This document shows, piece after piece, positions 25,302 through 33,955 of a stretch of DNA of 64,000 nucleotides (positions are counted from its first letter, which is position 1; the number at the start of each line of letters is the position of its first letter). The position numbers and the translations under genes are program-made. Location of the stretch: the NCBI RefSeq assembly GCF_900119185.1, contig NZ_FPJE01000011.1, positions 125,385 through 189,384 of the forward strand, written 5' to 3'. The DNA comes from Sinomicrobium oceani (lineage in GTDB: Bacteria; Bacteroidota; Bacteroidia; Flavobacteriales; Flavobacteriaceae). The notes under the pieces were generated by a model, which was given only the letters and a program-made list of their open reading frames with translations, did no database searches and was not told the origin of the DNA.

Positions 25302-26951
25302 CTATAACTGCGCTAATTGTTGATTTTTTAAGTCCGCCAGAAACTGATGGACCTGGCTAATAGCCATAGAGCCTTCACCTACCGCCGAGGCCACTCTTTT
25401 TACAGAACCTTTTCTGACGTCACCGACAGCAAAAAAGCCCGGTATGCTCGATTCCAGGGATTGTGGTTTTCGCTGCTCGAAGATGGAACATTTGGTCATG
25501 GCTGTCTCGATTACATCCTGACCGGTATAAATAAATCCCTTGTCGTCCATGGCCACAATGCTATTCAACCACCCGGTGCATGGTTTCGCACCAATAAAGG
25601 TGAACAGGTTGGAAATCCCTATGGTTTGTTCACTGCCTTCCGTATCCAGTACCAGGGACTCCAGGTGATGAGCTCCATGGAGCTGTACCACATTGCTGTT
25701 TTTTTGCACGATGATATTGGGGGCGGCATAAATTCGCTGTACGAGATAATCGCTCATCTTGGCCCCAAGATCATCGCCCCTGATGATGACATGGACCTCA
25801 GCAGCATGATCTGCCAGGAACAATGCTGCCTGTCCCGCCGAGTTACCACCCCCTACAACACCGACCAGTTCATTTTTACAGGCCGAAGCGTTCATTCCGG
25901 TCGCGGAGTAAAAAACACCGCTCCCTTCAAATTTTTCGATATTTTCGATAGGCAAGCGTCGATAGTTCGCCCCTGTCGCGGCAATAATGGATTTGGTCTT
26001 TATATGCTTATCATTCGAAGCACATAAGGTGAAATAGCTCCCGTTATATTCCACTTTTTCCGCCTTATGCGGAATAGAAATATGACAACCGAATTTCTGC
26101 GCCTGGAGATAGGCCTTGTTGGCAAGGTCGGTCCCGGATATACCCGTTGGAAAGCCCAGATAATTTTCGATTTTTGTGCTTTTTCCCGCTTGTCCCCCCG
26201 GAGCGTTGCCATCAATGGTCACCACGGACAATCCTTCCGAAGCCGCATATACACTTGCTGCAAGTCCGGACGGACCGGCGCCTACGATCAGCACATCAAA
26301 TATTTCATCTCCGAATTCCGTAAGTACACCCGTTTGTTCTGCCAGTTCGGCAAGCGTAGGTTTTTTGAATAGTTCACCTGTGATGTTTATCAGGATAGGG
26401 AGATCTTCATGAGTCAGATTAAAGCTATCCAATAGTGCTTGACCCTCTTCGGAGACATCGGTATTCAGGAAGGTATGCCAGATATGGTTCTTCTCCATGA
26501 AATCGCGCAAACCATAGGTTTCTTTGGATTTTTCGGAACCAATCACTTTTATGCCCCCGGTAAATTCCCTTAGCATGGTCTCCTGTCTTTGGATGAATGC
26601 CCCCAACAGGACATCACTGATGTCGCTATGCCTGGAAATGACTTCCTTCAGTACATCAGGCTTTATACAGAGGACCGTGGTCCCTTTTGGGGCATGGGCG
26701 CTAAAAGGTATCCTACGGTTGGACAGCATACTGCTATCCCCGGTAAATTCATGGACACCATGGGTCCCCACAACTTCATCCCGAAGCGGATCTTTGATCT
26801 GTATCTCTCCATCCAGGATCACATAAAAGTCATAAGTGTTGTCCCCGACTTCAAAAACAATGGTTTCCTGATCAAAGGTTATAATACTGCCAAATTCCTT
26901 AAGCGTATTTATTTGCTTTTGGGTCAATACGGCAAATCGTGGGTCAGTCAT
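25302..26951 (-). CDS. cNMP-binding / TrxR-like FAD oxidoreductase without redox CxxC
   Basis: 549 residues in three parts. Residues 1-120 are a cyclic-nucleotide-binding-type domain (IVFEVGDNTYDFYVILDGEIQIKD, FTGDSSMLSNRR). Residues 125-205 resemble a glutaredoxin/thioredoxin fold in which the CxxC is replaced by SKET. Residues 215-549 are thioredoxin-reductase-like: VLIVGAGPSGLAASVYAASEG for FAD, VGVVGGGNSAGQAALFL for NAD(P), SIPGFFAVGDVR at the C-terminus. Where TrxR has CATC, this has SATG, so it cannot reduce thioredoxin by the known route. It may act as a flavin redox sensor. Operon with UBP, glutaredoxin and Kef-type genes. Confidence 0.92.
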   Translation of the reverse strand: MTDPRFAVLTQKQINTLKEFGSIITFDQETIVFEVGDNTYDFYVILDGEIQIKDPLRDEVVGTHGVHEFTGDSSMLSNRRIPFSAHAPKGTTVLCIKPDVLKEVISRHSDISDVLLGAFIQRQETMLREFTGGIKVIGSEKSKETYGLRDFMEKNHIWHTFLNTDVSEEGQALLDSFNLTHEDLPILINITGELFKKPTLAELAEQTGVLTEFGDEIFDVLIVGAGPSGLAASVYAASEGLSVVTIDGNAPGGQAGKSTKIENYLGFPTGISGTDLANKAYLQAQKFGCHISIPHKAEKVEYNGSYFTLCASNDKHIKTKSIIAATGANYRRLPIENIEKFEGSGVFYSATGMNASACKNELVGVVGGGNSAGQAALFLADHAAEVHVIIRGDDLGAKMSDYLVQRIYAAPNIIVQKNSNVVQLHGAHHLESLVLDTEGSEQTIGISNLFTFIGAKPCTGWLNSIVAMDDKGFIYTGQDVIETAMTKCSIFEQRKPQSLESSIPGFFAVGDVRKGSVKRVASAVGEGSMAISQVHQFLADLKNQQLAQL

Positions 26952-26993
26952 TTTAAATCTTGTTTTATTGCGTTCGTATTTCTATCCGTTTAC

Positions 26994-27251
26994 TCAATGG
27001 TCGATGTTGTGCTTTTTCAAAAAATCAATGAGTTCGGGCACCTTCGGATTTTTTATAAAATCATCGCCAACCATTACCGTGGGAAACTTTAATTTCCCAT
27101 CATAAAGGGCACGTATTTTAGCATCGGCGACCGTATCGGTCTCTACATTAAAATCTTCAAACGCTATCCACTTGCTTTGCAAATAGTTGCGAATACCAGC
27201 AGACTTGGGGCACCAATCGGTGCCATACAATTGCAGTTTGGGTTTATCCAT
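26994..27251 (-). CDS. glutaredoxin-like protein (monothiol CPKS)
   Basis: 85 residues: LQLYGTDWCPKSAGIRNYLQ with Cys14 and a Ser in place of the second cysteine, then FPTVMVGDDFIKNPKVPELIDFL around the cis-Pro. This resembles mycoredoxin/NrdH-type small glutaredoxins but with a monothiol site. It would reduce mixed disulfides or (de)glutathionylate proteins. Its start overlaps the stop of the Kef-type antiporter gene by 8 nt, so the pair is translationally coupled, and the flavoprotein gene follows 42 bp downstream. Confidence 0.88.
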   Translation of the reverse strand: MDKPKLQLYGTDWCPKSAGIRNYLQSKWIAFEDFNVETDTVADAKIRALYDGKLKFPTVMVGDDFIKNPKVPELIDFLKKHNIDH

Positions 27252-28425
27252 TTTTGGTGATAAGTTTTATAACTGTGGGATGAATCTTTTCTGCATTGGT
27301 CACGATAAACGGGGTTACGGACATCAGGATAATGGACACCGCGAGGAATATCTGGTAGTTGTTGGCACTGATCAACTCATACTTTAACCCGCTTTGTGCA
27401 AGGACAAAGGAAAATTCACCGATCTGTGCGATCGAGAATCCTACGGCAAGCGCGGTTTTCCATTCCAGTCCCAACACTTTAACCGCCAAAATCCCGGCAA
27501 TGGCCTTCACAGCAAAGGCGAACAAGATCCAGAACACGATCCATCCAAAATCGGTAAGGAATATCTCATAGTTGAGCAACATCCCCATGGAAATAAAAAA
27601 GAAGCTCATAAACACATAGCGAAAGGGTAAGAAACAGCTTATAGCCATGTGGTCATAATCGGTTTCGGCGATGATCAGGCCTGCGATAAAAGCGCCTAAC
27701 GCAAGAGACAGTCCCAATTGCTCGGTAAGCAGGGCAATGCCTGTAACAATAAAGATCAGGGCGATCAAGAACACTTCCTGGCTCTGGATCTTCATGACGT
27801 ATTTCAGGAAATAAGGAATCACAAAACGGGCCAGTACATAGGAAATTCCCCCCATCAACACCAGTTTACCCAATAACCAGCCGAATGCCGTAAAAGAGTC
27901 ACCCCCTACTCCGGCGATAATGGGTGTAAACAGCATAAGAGGTACGATCATGATATCCTGGAACAGCAATACTGCCAAAATGAATTTACCGTGGGGAGTA
28001 ACTATTTTGTTGGAGTCCTGTAATGTTTTGATAACGATGGCCGTACTGCTCAGGGCGTACAGAAATCCCCAGAAAACACTTTCCTCCCAACTGGGACGCA
28101 TGGTGAGCCAGATAAGTCCCGCCGTAATTATAATGGTAAAAAACACTTGTGCGCTTCCGCCTCCCAATACATAGTGTTTGATCTTTTTGAGTTTATCGAA
28201 CGAAAATTCGAGTCCTATGGTAAACAACAGCAGGATCACCCCGATTTCCGCGTATACATCGACTTCTCCCATGTCGGCGAAATAGCCGGTGGTATTGGGA
28301 CTTAGCAACACTCCGGTGATCAGGTACCCGATGATATACCGGATCCTGAGGAACCTGCATATAATAACTACGGCTGTAGCGACGCCAAAAATGGCACAGA
28401 TATTCAACAATATGTGATGTTCCAT
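27244..28425 (-). CDS. Kef-type (CPA2) cation:proton antiporter, membrane domain only
   Basis: 393 residues from the ATG at 28425; a longer frame would run into the upstream gene. Twelve or so membrane helices with the CPA2 signatures RYIIGYLITGVLLSP, LLLFTIGLEFSFDKLKK, ALSSTAIVIKTLQDS, LLFQDIMIVPLML and GAFIAGLIIAETDY. Kef proteins exchange K+ for H+ and are gated by glutathione adducts through a C-terminal RCK/KTN domain. That domain is absent here: the protein ends shortly after the last helix (VIKLITKNG). The adjacent flavoprotein and glutaredoxin may provide the missing control. Confidence 0.92.
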   Translation of the reverse strand: MEHHILLNICAIFGVATAVVIICRFLRIRYIIGYLITGVLLSPNTTGYFADMGEVDVYAEIGVILLLFTIGLEFSFDKLKKIKHYVLGGGSAQVFFTIIITAGLIWLTMRPSWEESVFWGFLYALSSTAIVIKTLQDSNKIVTPHGKFILAVLLFQDIMIVPLMLFTPIIAGVGGDSFTAFGWLLGKLVLMGGISYVLARFVIPYFLKYVMKIQSQEVFLIALIFIVTGIALLTEQLGLSLALGAFIAGLIIAETDYDHMAISCFLPFRYVFMSFFFISMGMLLNYEIFLTDFGWIVFWILFAFAVKAIAGILAVKVLGLEWKTALAVGFSIAQIGEFSFVLAQSGLKYELISANNYQIFLAVSIILMSVTPFIVTNAEKIHPTVIKLITKNG

Positions 28426-28436
28426 AAAAGTTTTTT

Positions 28437-28649
28437 TTAGGATTCCCGATAGCTCAGCGCTCCGGAAGGGCAATGATCAATCTGATGCTTTATAGCTTCC
28501 TTCGAGGCGTGCTCCGGAGTTATCCAGGGCTTTGCTTTTGGGTCATAAACCTTGGGCAGGGTTTTGACACAGACACCGGCGTGAATGCATTTTTTGGGAT
28601 TCCACAGCACCGTTAAATCCTCTTTCTGATATTCTTTGACAGTTTCCAT
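28437..28649 (-). CDS. small (4Fe-4S)-binding protein (Fer4_19 type)
   Basis: 70 residues: WNPKKCIHAGVCVKTLPKVYD, KPWITPEHAS and HQIDHCPSGALSY match the Fer4_19/divergent ferredoxin family, whose members carry an iron-sulfur cluster held by C-x5-C and CPSGAL cysteines. Electron donor or sensor role unknown. It lies 11 bp before the Kef-type gene and 12 bp after a GNAT gene, all minus strand. YjdI-like Fer4_19 proteins frequently pair with YjdJ-like GNATs, as here. Confidence 0.88.
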   Translation of the reverse strand: METVKEYQKEDLTVLWNPKKCIHAGVCVKTLPKVYDPKAKPWITPEHASKEAIKHQIDHCPSGALSYRES

Positions 28650-28661
28650 AAGTGTGTTGTT

Positions 28662-28946
28662 TTATGATCTTAATACATCCCTGATCTCTTCTGTTTTACC
28701 AAATACGGCAGCCGCAAAAGGACACAGGGGAATGATTTTTATATTTTTACTTCTTGCCATTTCTACAATTTTGTACAGCATCTGTTTGCCTACCCCTTTG
28801 CCGTTATATGCCGGTTCTACATCGGTATGATCTATGATGATCAATTCGGGCCCGGCAATGGAATAGGTCATCATCCCTGCCCGCTTTTCATTATCCCGCG
28901 CCATGGCATATCCTTTGGCGTCGCTTTGTTTTAGTTGTATTTCCAC
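28662..28946 (-). CDS. small GNAT-family N-acetyltransferase (YjdJ-like)
   Basis: 94 residues from a GTG at 28946 (MEIQLKQSDAKGYAMA). The GNAT core is VEPAYNGKGVGKQMLYKIVEMARSKNIKIIPLCPFAAAVFGKT, with the acetyl-CoA loop NGKGVG and the PLCPF strand of the Acetyltransf_CG group. It is 12 bp upstream of the Fer4_19 gene. A truncated copy of this gene (residues 1-48) lies 0.94 kb away at 29883-30029, showing local duplication. Acceptor unknown. Confidence 0.86.
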   Translation of the reverse strand: MEIQLKQSDAKGYAMARDNEKRAGMMTYSIAGPELIIIDHTDVEPAYNGKGVGKQMLYKIVEMARSKNIKIIPLCPFAAAVFGKTEEIRDVLRS

Positions 28947-29047
28947 AGTCTATGGTTTTAAGATTGTATTCAGAGATCCGTACAAACCCAGCTGTTGCCC
29001 GCCTGATGGAAAGCCACGGAATTTGTTTGCCGGTTCTGTTCCGCTTT

Positions 29048-29575
29048 TTATTTTTCTTTGATGAATTGCAGGAATGCCGTCAGTTTTACCGTGTCACTCA
29101 CCACAATGCTTCCGGCTTCGGTAATGGCACTCCATGCCAGGTTAAAATCCTTCCTGTTGATACTTCCCGATATTTCAAAACCGGCTTTGGTTTGCCCGTA
29201 AAGATCCACGGCAATGCCATTGAAATCGACATTCAGGCGGATTTCCCGGGTAACATCCCTGATCGTCAGCTTGCCCGCCATTGTATTTCCGTCAAAAGAT
29301 CCGGAGGTAAACAATATTTCGGGAAATAATGCCGCACTGAAAAAATCGTCCGAGCGCAGATGCTTGTCCCTGTCCCTGTTATTGGTATTGACGGAAGCTG
29401 CTTTCGCCGTGAATTGAAAAGCTGCTCCTATGAAATCCTCACGATCCGTCTCAGCCGTAGCAGTGAAATCCTCAAAGTGACCGCTCACCGTAGAAATCAT
29501 CATGTGTTTTACTTTAAAGCTGATTTCGGAGTGAGCAGTATCAATATTCCATTTTGTTTTTTGCACTATACTCAT
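29048..29575 (-). CDS. YceI-family protein
   Basis: 175 residues: WNIDTAHSEISFKVKHMMISTVSGHF at the N-terminus, RDKHLRSDDFF, KLTIRDVTREIRLNVDF and INRKDFNLAWS are the YceI/lipocalin-like barrel motifs. The fold binds isoprenoid chains such as polyprenyl pyrophosphates or quinones. No signal peptide is present, so this one is cytoplasmic. It starts 101 bp upstream of the GNAT gene and may head the redox operon. A frameshifted paralogue lies at 31548-32071, about 65 per cent alike by eye. Confidence 0.9.
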   Translation of the reverse strand: MSIVQKTKWNIDTAHSEISFKVKHMMISTVSGHFEDFTATAETDREDFIGAAFQFTAKAASVNTNNRDRDKHLRSDDFFSAALFPEILFTSGSFDGNTMAGKLTIRDVTREIRLNVDFNGIAVDLYGQTKAGFEISGSINRKDFNLAWSAITEAGSIVVSDTVKLTAFLQFIKEK

Positions 29576-29810
29576 TATACCATTATTAATAATTACTATT
29601 TATTATGATCAGGAAGCTGTCATCGATTGTATCCGCAATATGGTTAACTATGAACTAATTCCATGCCACAAGCCTATTCAGCTGATTATCAATAAAATAA
29701 AAGGTAAAAAACAAAAATTATCATTCTAACTATTGATACATTTCGAAAATATCAGAATTTCAAGAATATTTATAAGATGGATATCTCGCTCATCAGACCA
29801 TATTTTATCT

Positions 29811-29880
29811 GTGAAATTTTTAGAGATCATAAAGTAATTATCAAATGAAACACGTTAAACATTCGTGAATGGTTAAAAGT
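29811..29880 (+). pseudogene. decayed 5' fragment of an ArsR-family gene
   Basis: The sequence reads FLEIIK, stop, LSNETR, matching residues 3-15 of the intact ArsR protein at 40528 (LLEIIKSLSNETRLNILEWLK). The serine codon became TAA, the reading frame shifts near 29853, and no ATG remains. The match continues to the GGTTAAAA corresponding to EWLK. Confidence 0.75.
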
Positions 29881-29882
29881 CT

Positions 29883-30029
29883 CCTTGCCGTCATGTGCAG
29901 GCTCTACATCGATATGATCTATCACGATCAATTCGGGATCGGCAAAGGAATAGACTATTAGTCCTCCCCTTTTTTCATTGATTCGCCTCATAGCATATCC
30001 TTTGGCGCGGTTTAATTCTATTTCAATAA
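29883..30029 (-). pseudogene. truncated copy of the YjdJ-like GNAT gene
   Basis: Minus-strand reading IEIELNRAKGYAMRRINEKR, then LIVIDHIDVEPAHDGK, corresponds to residues 2-48 of the intact protein at 28662-28946. The start codon is lost (ATT), and the acetyl-CoA-binding half is replaced by the ArsR remnant. Confidence 0.82.
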
Positions 30030-30104
30030 TTGTTATTCTTTTTTTATCAATGGGGTTAGAACAGGGTATAAAACCTCAAAACAAGTGCTGTCTTTTTGAT
30101 CTTT

Positions 30105-31445
30105 TTAAAACCTGAATTCTGTTGTCAATACAAAATGATAAAGTGTATCCGGCAGGCTACTCTCTTTTAAAAAAGCGCCCGGGAATACAATATTGGACTC
30201 CAGTTGTATGTTTATAAAACTGCTGGGTTCAAACGAGATATTGGCTCCCATTTGATGGGCTATAAACCTTTTGTTGTTTGTACTCGGATAATCCAGGGTC
30301 ATGGGTGCGCCATACACACCGTCTTCTGTCGAATAGCGCCAAAAGACGTCATAATCTATTTCTGCCTGCCATTTGTTGAAGGTTGTGTTTATATAGGGAT
30401 GAACATCGATGAGGTTGGAAGGGCCAAACCGGGCAACCCGCCCGAAATATGCTCCTCTGGGGTACAAAGCATCAAAGGTGTTCATTTTGTTGTCTGTTGC
30501 ATCCCTGTCACCGCTTATCGCTTCCGTCTTTATGCCTAATCCGAAATCTCTTCCCATTATAGTTGTTTGTCTTTCTATATGCAGGGAAAGCGTCCATGCG
30601 GAAATATGCTGGTCCCCGAATGTCCCGAACTGGTACACCGCTTCATTGTTATAGGTCAGCTTTTTATAGTTGCCAAAGTGCCTGATTCCGACAGATGTTC
30701 TTCGCTCATTTTCTGTCCCGCTGTTATATAGGGCATAATCATCTTTCTGATAGAAGATATATACATCCACACCGGTCGTTCCAGAAAGCTGTGTTGTCGT
30801 GTATATACCGGAAAAGGTTTCGTCGAACTTTAAATAATCATTGTCGAATACCCTGGAAAAAGGTTGTACGGGAACCGAGAAAAATCCCTTTACCTTAAAA
30901 TTCCGGTTTTGATAGTTTAGCTCTGTAAAATCAAATGATCTCCTGACATTAGGACCTTCCCGGATATCGACCAGCCTTCCCGAGCCCAGGCGTATGTTGT
31001 GCCTACCCGCGGCAATATCCCAGCTTGATGTGAATTGGTATTTGACAAACAACTGGTTTATATAAAGCTCGTCTTTGTCTACCGGACTAATATCATCTTT
31101 ATTTGTTGGCAAACTACTGCCCAGTTCTGTAAATAGTTCAAAATTCCTGCCTGCTTTTAAATGGGCATGTGCTAAAAATCTATTTAAGTACCAGCTATTA
31201 TCCTGGTTTGCATAGCGGTCAAATTCACCATTAATAAATGATTCTGTTTGAAATCGCCAACTCCCCCCGAAGGAAAGTGTAGTATGGTGTGATATGTCAA
31301 CAATTTTTAAATTTTGATACAGGGTTTTATCCTCTATAGAATCTATTGATCTCAAATTATCTTGCTGGCGTAAAAGGGCAAACTCCTGACCATACATGGA
31401 ACAATGAAAAGCAATCAACAATATCATACAATTTTTAAGTCTCAT
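30105..31445 (-). CDS. alginate-export-type outer-membrane beta-barrel protein
   Basis: 446 residues from the ATG at 31445, giving the signal peptide MRLKNCMILLIAFHCSMYGQ. The mature protein matches the Alginate_exp family: LSFGGSWRFQTESF, FTELGSSLPTNKDD, IAAGRHNIRLGSGRLVDIREGPNVRRSFD, ISGDRDATDN, and terminal beta-strands ending in an aromatic Phe (TTEFRF). Such barrels export or take up anionic or hydrophobic compounds through the outer membrane. A full paralogue is at 49668-51023. It is 102 bp downstream of the YceI pseudogene. Confidence 0.88.
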   Translation of the reverse strand: MRLKNCMILLIAFHCSMYGQEFALLRQQDNLRSIDSIEDKTLYQNLKIVDISHHTTLSFGGSWRFQTESFINGEFDRYANQDNSWYLNRFLAHAHLKAGRNFELFTELGSSLPTNKDDISPVDKDELYINQLFVKYQFTSSWDIAAGRHNIRLGSGRLVDIREGPNVRRSFDFTELNYQNRNFKVKGFFSVPVQPFSRVFDNDYLKFDETFSGIYTTTQLSGTTGVDVYIFYQKDDYALYNSGTENERRTSVGIRHFGNYKKLTYNNEAVYQFGTFGDQHISAWTLSLHIERQTTIMGRDFGLGIKTEAISGDRDATDNKMNTFDALYPRGAYFGRVARFGPSNLIDVHPYINTTFNKWQAEIDYDVFWRYSTEDGVYGAPMTLDYPSTNNKRFIAHQMGANISFEPSSFINIQLESNIVFPGAFLKESSLPDTLYHFVLTTEFRF

Positions 31446-31547
31446 AACTAAACCCAGGTTGGCAATACTACTCACGAATTGAAGGAAAGATTGCAATAAT
31501 CTTTAGCCGGTTCTTTACATATTGATTTTAAGATAATTACCCCCTGA

Positions 31548-32071
31548 CTATTCTTTGGTAAATTGCAGGTCAATACTCAATTTTACAGTATCGCTTACCG
31601 CAATACTGCCTGTTTCCGTTATGGCACTCCAAGACAGGTTGAAATCCTTTCTGTTAATAGCACCGGACATTTCAAAACCAGCTTTGGTTTGCCCATAAGG
31701 GCCCACGGCCATTCTATTGAAATCAACATCCAAGTCAATTTCCTTGGTGGTATCCCTAATTGTTAAATCTCCTACCAAAGTGCTTCCGTCAAATGATTTG
31801 GACTCAAATATGATCTCAGGATTGGGGTCTGCATCGAAAAAATCATCTGATTTCAAGTGTTTATCCCTATCACCATTTTTTGTGTTGATAGAACCGGTTT
31901 TTGCCGTGAAGTGAAAATCCGCATCAATGAAGTCCTTATTACCGGTCTCGGTTGTTGTATTAAAATCTTCAAAGTGACCGGTTACTGTAGAAATCATCAT
32001 GTACTTTACTTTTAGCAGATTTCAGAATGTACAGTGTCAATTATCCATCTTGTTTTTTCTGTTGTACTCAT
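31548..32071 (-). pseudogene. frameshifted YceI-family gene
   Basis: The original ATG is at 32071 and reads MSTTEKTRWIIDTVHSEIC before a stop at about 32014. Adding one base there restores LKVKYMMISTVTGHF, in line with the intact paralogue at 29048. From the internal ATG at 32000 a 150-residue frame stays open and well conserved (RDKHLKSDDFF, INRKDFNLSWS), so decay is recent or a shortened product is made without the first strand of the barrel. Confidence 0.8.
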
Positions 32072-32101
32072 GCTTTTTACGATCTAAAAATCAGTACTCA
32101 T

Positions 32102-33904
32102 TTATTTGCTTTGATAACCTCCGTAATGTTTTACCGGAGACCAGTCGGGGATTACTTCCGGTAGTTTCGGGTTCATATTTTGATATTCACCTGATGCAAA
32201 TACTACGTTGCCTCCCACTATGGTTAAAACTGATTTTAAATTATTGATTTCTTTTTCCGGAACGGTGAAGTAATCACCGGATAATAGTGCTAAGTCTGCA
32301 TACATACCGTTTTCTAAAGTCCCTTTAACGGTTTCTTCATCGGAAATCCAGGCACTGCCTTTGGTGTATAAATGCAAAGCTTCTTCTCTTGATAGTTGGT
32401 TAGCCGGTTCGGATAGTTGAAGATCGCCTACGGTTTTACCTGAAATCAACCAATATAATGCCGGCCATGGATTGTAGCTTGCTACCCGTGTACCGTCGGT
32501 TCCGGCTCCTACAGGAAGCCCCATATCCATCATTTTGCGAACGGGGGGTGCCTGTTTTGCCTTATCGGCTCCATAGCGTTCAACAAAATACTCACCGGCA
32601 TAGGCCATACGTGCCTGAATGGCAATACCACCGTTTAAAGCCTTTATTCGTTGCAGATCTTCTTCCTTTACTGTTTCTGCATGGTCAAAAAGCCATCGTC
32701 TGGAAGCCAGTTTTCCGTCGGTTTCTTCGTTAACTTCTTCGATAACATCCAGCATATGGGCTATAGTCTCGCCATAGGTGGCATGTATACGGAAAGGCCA
32801 GCCATTGTCTACATGAAGGCGTATAATCCGCTTTAAATCTTCTCTCCAGGTTGGTCTGTCTTCAAGCATAGGCTGAGGGGCCAGAAAATTTTCAAAATCA
32901 CCGGCGCTCCAGGCCAGAAATTCTCCTCCTCCTTCCAGCTCATATCCGTGGTCCAGATGTATTTCCCCATTATGTCCAACCTCATTGTTGGCCATCCATT
33001 CCTGAAACTCCGCATATTCCTCACCCTTGTTTTGCGGAAACAGATAATAGGAAAGACGAATGGGCATTTCACCCGCTTCAGCCAGAAGTTTTGTACCCGC
33101 ATAGTCCGTTGGAAATTTATGGCCTCCCCCACCGGCATCGATACCGCTGGTAATCCCAAAGCTGTTTAGTTCCCGGTAGAATTGTCTGGTAGAGTTTACC
33201 ATTTCTTCCTCTGATAAAGAAGGTAATGCCCCGATGCGGGCATATAAGATCCCCGGATTGGGTTCTGCCAAAAGCACACCGGTCAATTTACCGTCGGCGC
33301 CTTTTTCAAAACTACTGCCTTCCGGGGCCTTCGTATTTTCGTCAATCCCCAAAGCATCGAGTCCCGCCTGATTGAGCCAAGCCCTGCTGTACAAAAAAAG
33401 CACATAAGCAGGTACATCTCCGGTAGCCTCGTTGATCTCCTGTGGGGTGGGAAAACGCTTTTCTTCGAATTGAAAAGGGCTCCACCCGCCTATTACCCGG
33501 ACCCATTGTCCTTTAGGGGTTCTCTCTGCCTGTTCTTTTAACATCTGTAAGGCTTTCTTCAGGGACTTCACACCATCCCAGCGGAGTTCGGCATTAAAAA
33601 AACGCCCGCCCCTTGTCAGGTGCAGATGCGAATCGTTGAGACCGGGGATTATGGTTTTGCCATGGGCATCAATGATTTTGGTACTTTCGTTTTTCAGCTT
33701 TAAGATCTCTTCATTAGCTCCCGTCTCCAATACTTTTCCATCCTTTATAGCAATAGCTTCTGTAATTGTTCTGTCCGTATCCATAACAGCAACTTTTGCA
33801 TTATGAACAATCAGGTCGGCAAACGCGATGTTTTTGCTCTCCTTTTCTTTACAGGAGACAAATGCCAGGACAATAGTTAAAACTAATATAAATCGTTTCA
33901 TCAT
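32102..33904 (-). CDS. YtcJ-like amidohydrolase lipoprotein
   Basis: 600 residues. The N-terminus MMKRFILVLTIVLAFVSC is a lipoprotein signal with Cys18. The body is an amidohydrolase TIM barrel of the YtcJ group: IIDAHGKTIIPGLNDSHLHL (metal HxH), IGGWSPFQF, DAGGGGHKFPTDY, PFRIHATYGE, LFDHAETVKEEDL and PVGAGTDGTRVASYNPW, closing with an ADLALLSGDYFTVP sandwich strand. It would hydrolyse an amide, imide or cyclic substrate in the periplasm. A paralogue with the same C-terminal SPVK/GGY motif is at 56020-57825. It follows the isochorismatase-like gene by 51 bp. Confidence 0.92.
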   Translation of the reverse strand: MMKRFILVLTIVLAFVSCKEKESKNIAFADLIVHNAKVAVMDTDRTITEAIAIKDGKVLETGANEEILKLKNESTKIIDAHGKTIIPGLNDSHLHLTRGGRFFNAELRWDGVKSLKKALQMLKEQAERTPKGQWVRVIGGWSPFQFEEKRFPTPQEINEATGDVPAYVLFLYSRAWLNQAGLDALGIDENTKAPEGSSFEKGADGKLTGVLLAEPNPGILYARIGALPSLSEEEMVNSTRQFYRELNSFGITSGIDAGGGGHKFPTDYAGTKLLAEAGEMPIRLSYYLFPQNKGEEYAEFQEWMANNEVGHNGEIHLDHGYELEGGGEFLAWSAGDFENFLAPQPMLEDRPTWREDLKRIIRLHVDNGWPFRIHATYGETIAHMLDVIEEVNEETDGKLASRRWLFDHAETVKEEDLQRIKALNGGIAIQARMAYAGEYFVERYGADKAKQAPPVRKMMDMGLPVGAGTDGTRVASYNPWPALYWLISGKTVGDLQLSEPANQLSREEALHLYTKGSAWISDEETVKGTLENGMYADLALLSGDYFTVPEKEINNLKSVLTIVGGNVVFASGEYQNMNPKLPEVIPDWSPVKHYGGYQSK

Positions 33905-33917
33905 TACTGTGAATAAG

Positions 33918-33946
33918 AACGCTCTGCTCCATGGAAGCAGAGCGTT
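33918..33946 (-). terminator. hairpin between isochorismatase-like and amidohydrolase genes
   Basis: An 11-bp perfect stem (33918-33928 with 33936-33946), 7-nt loop. Its minus-strand tail (TCTTATT) is weak, so it may only attenuate or process the transcript between two genes of one unit. Confidence 0.6.
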
Positions 33947-33955
33947 TTGTATGGA

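Larger units (their letters stand above)
29576..30104. other. intergenic region built largely from gene remnants
   Basis: No intact gene. AT-rich at 29620-29810, then a decayed ArsR start (29811-29880) joined directly to a truncated GNAT copy (29883-30029). Confidence 0.7.
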
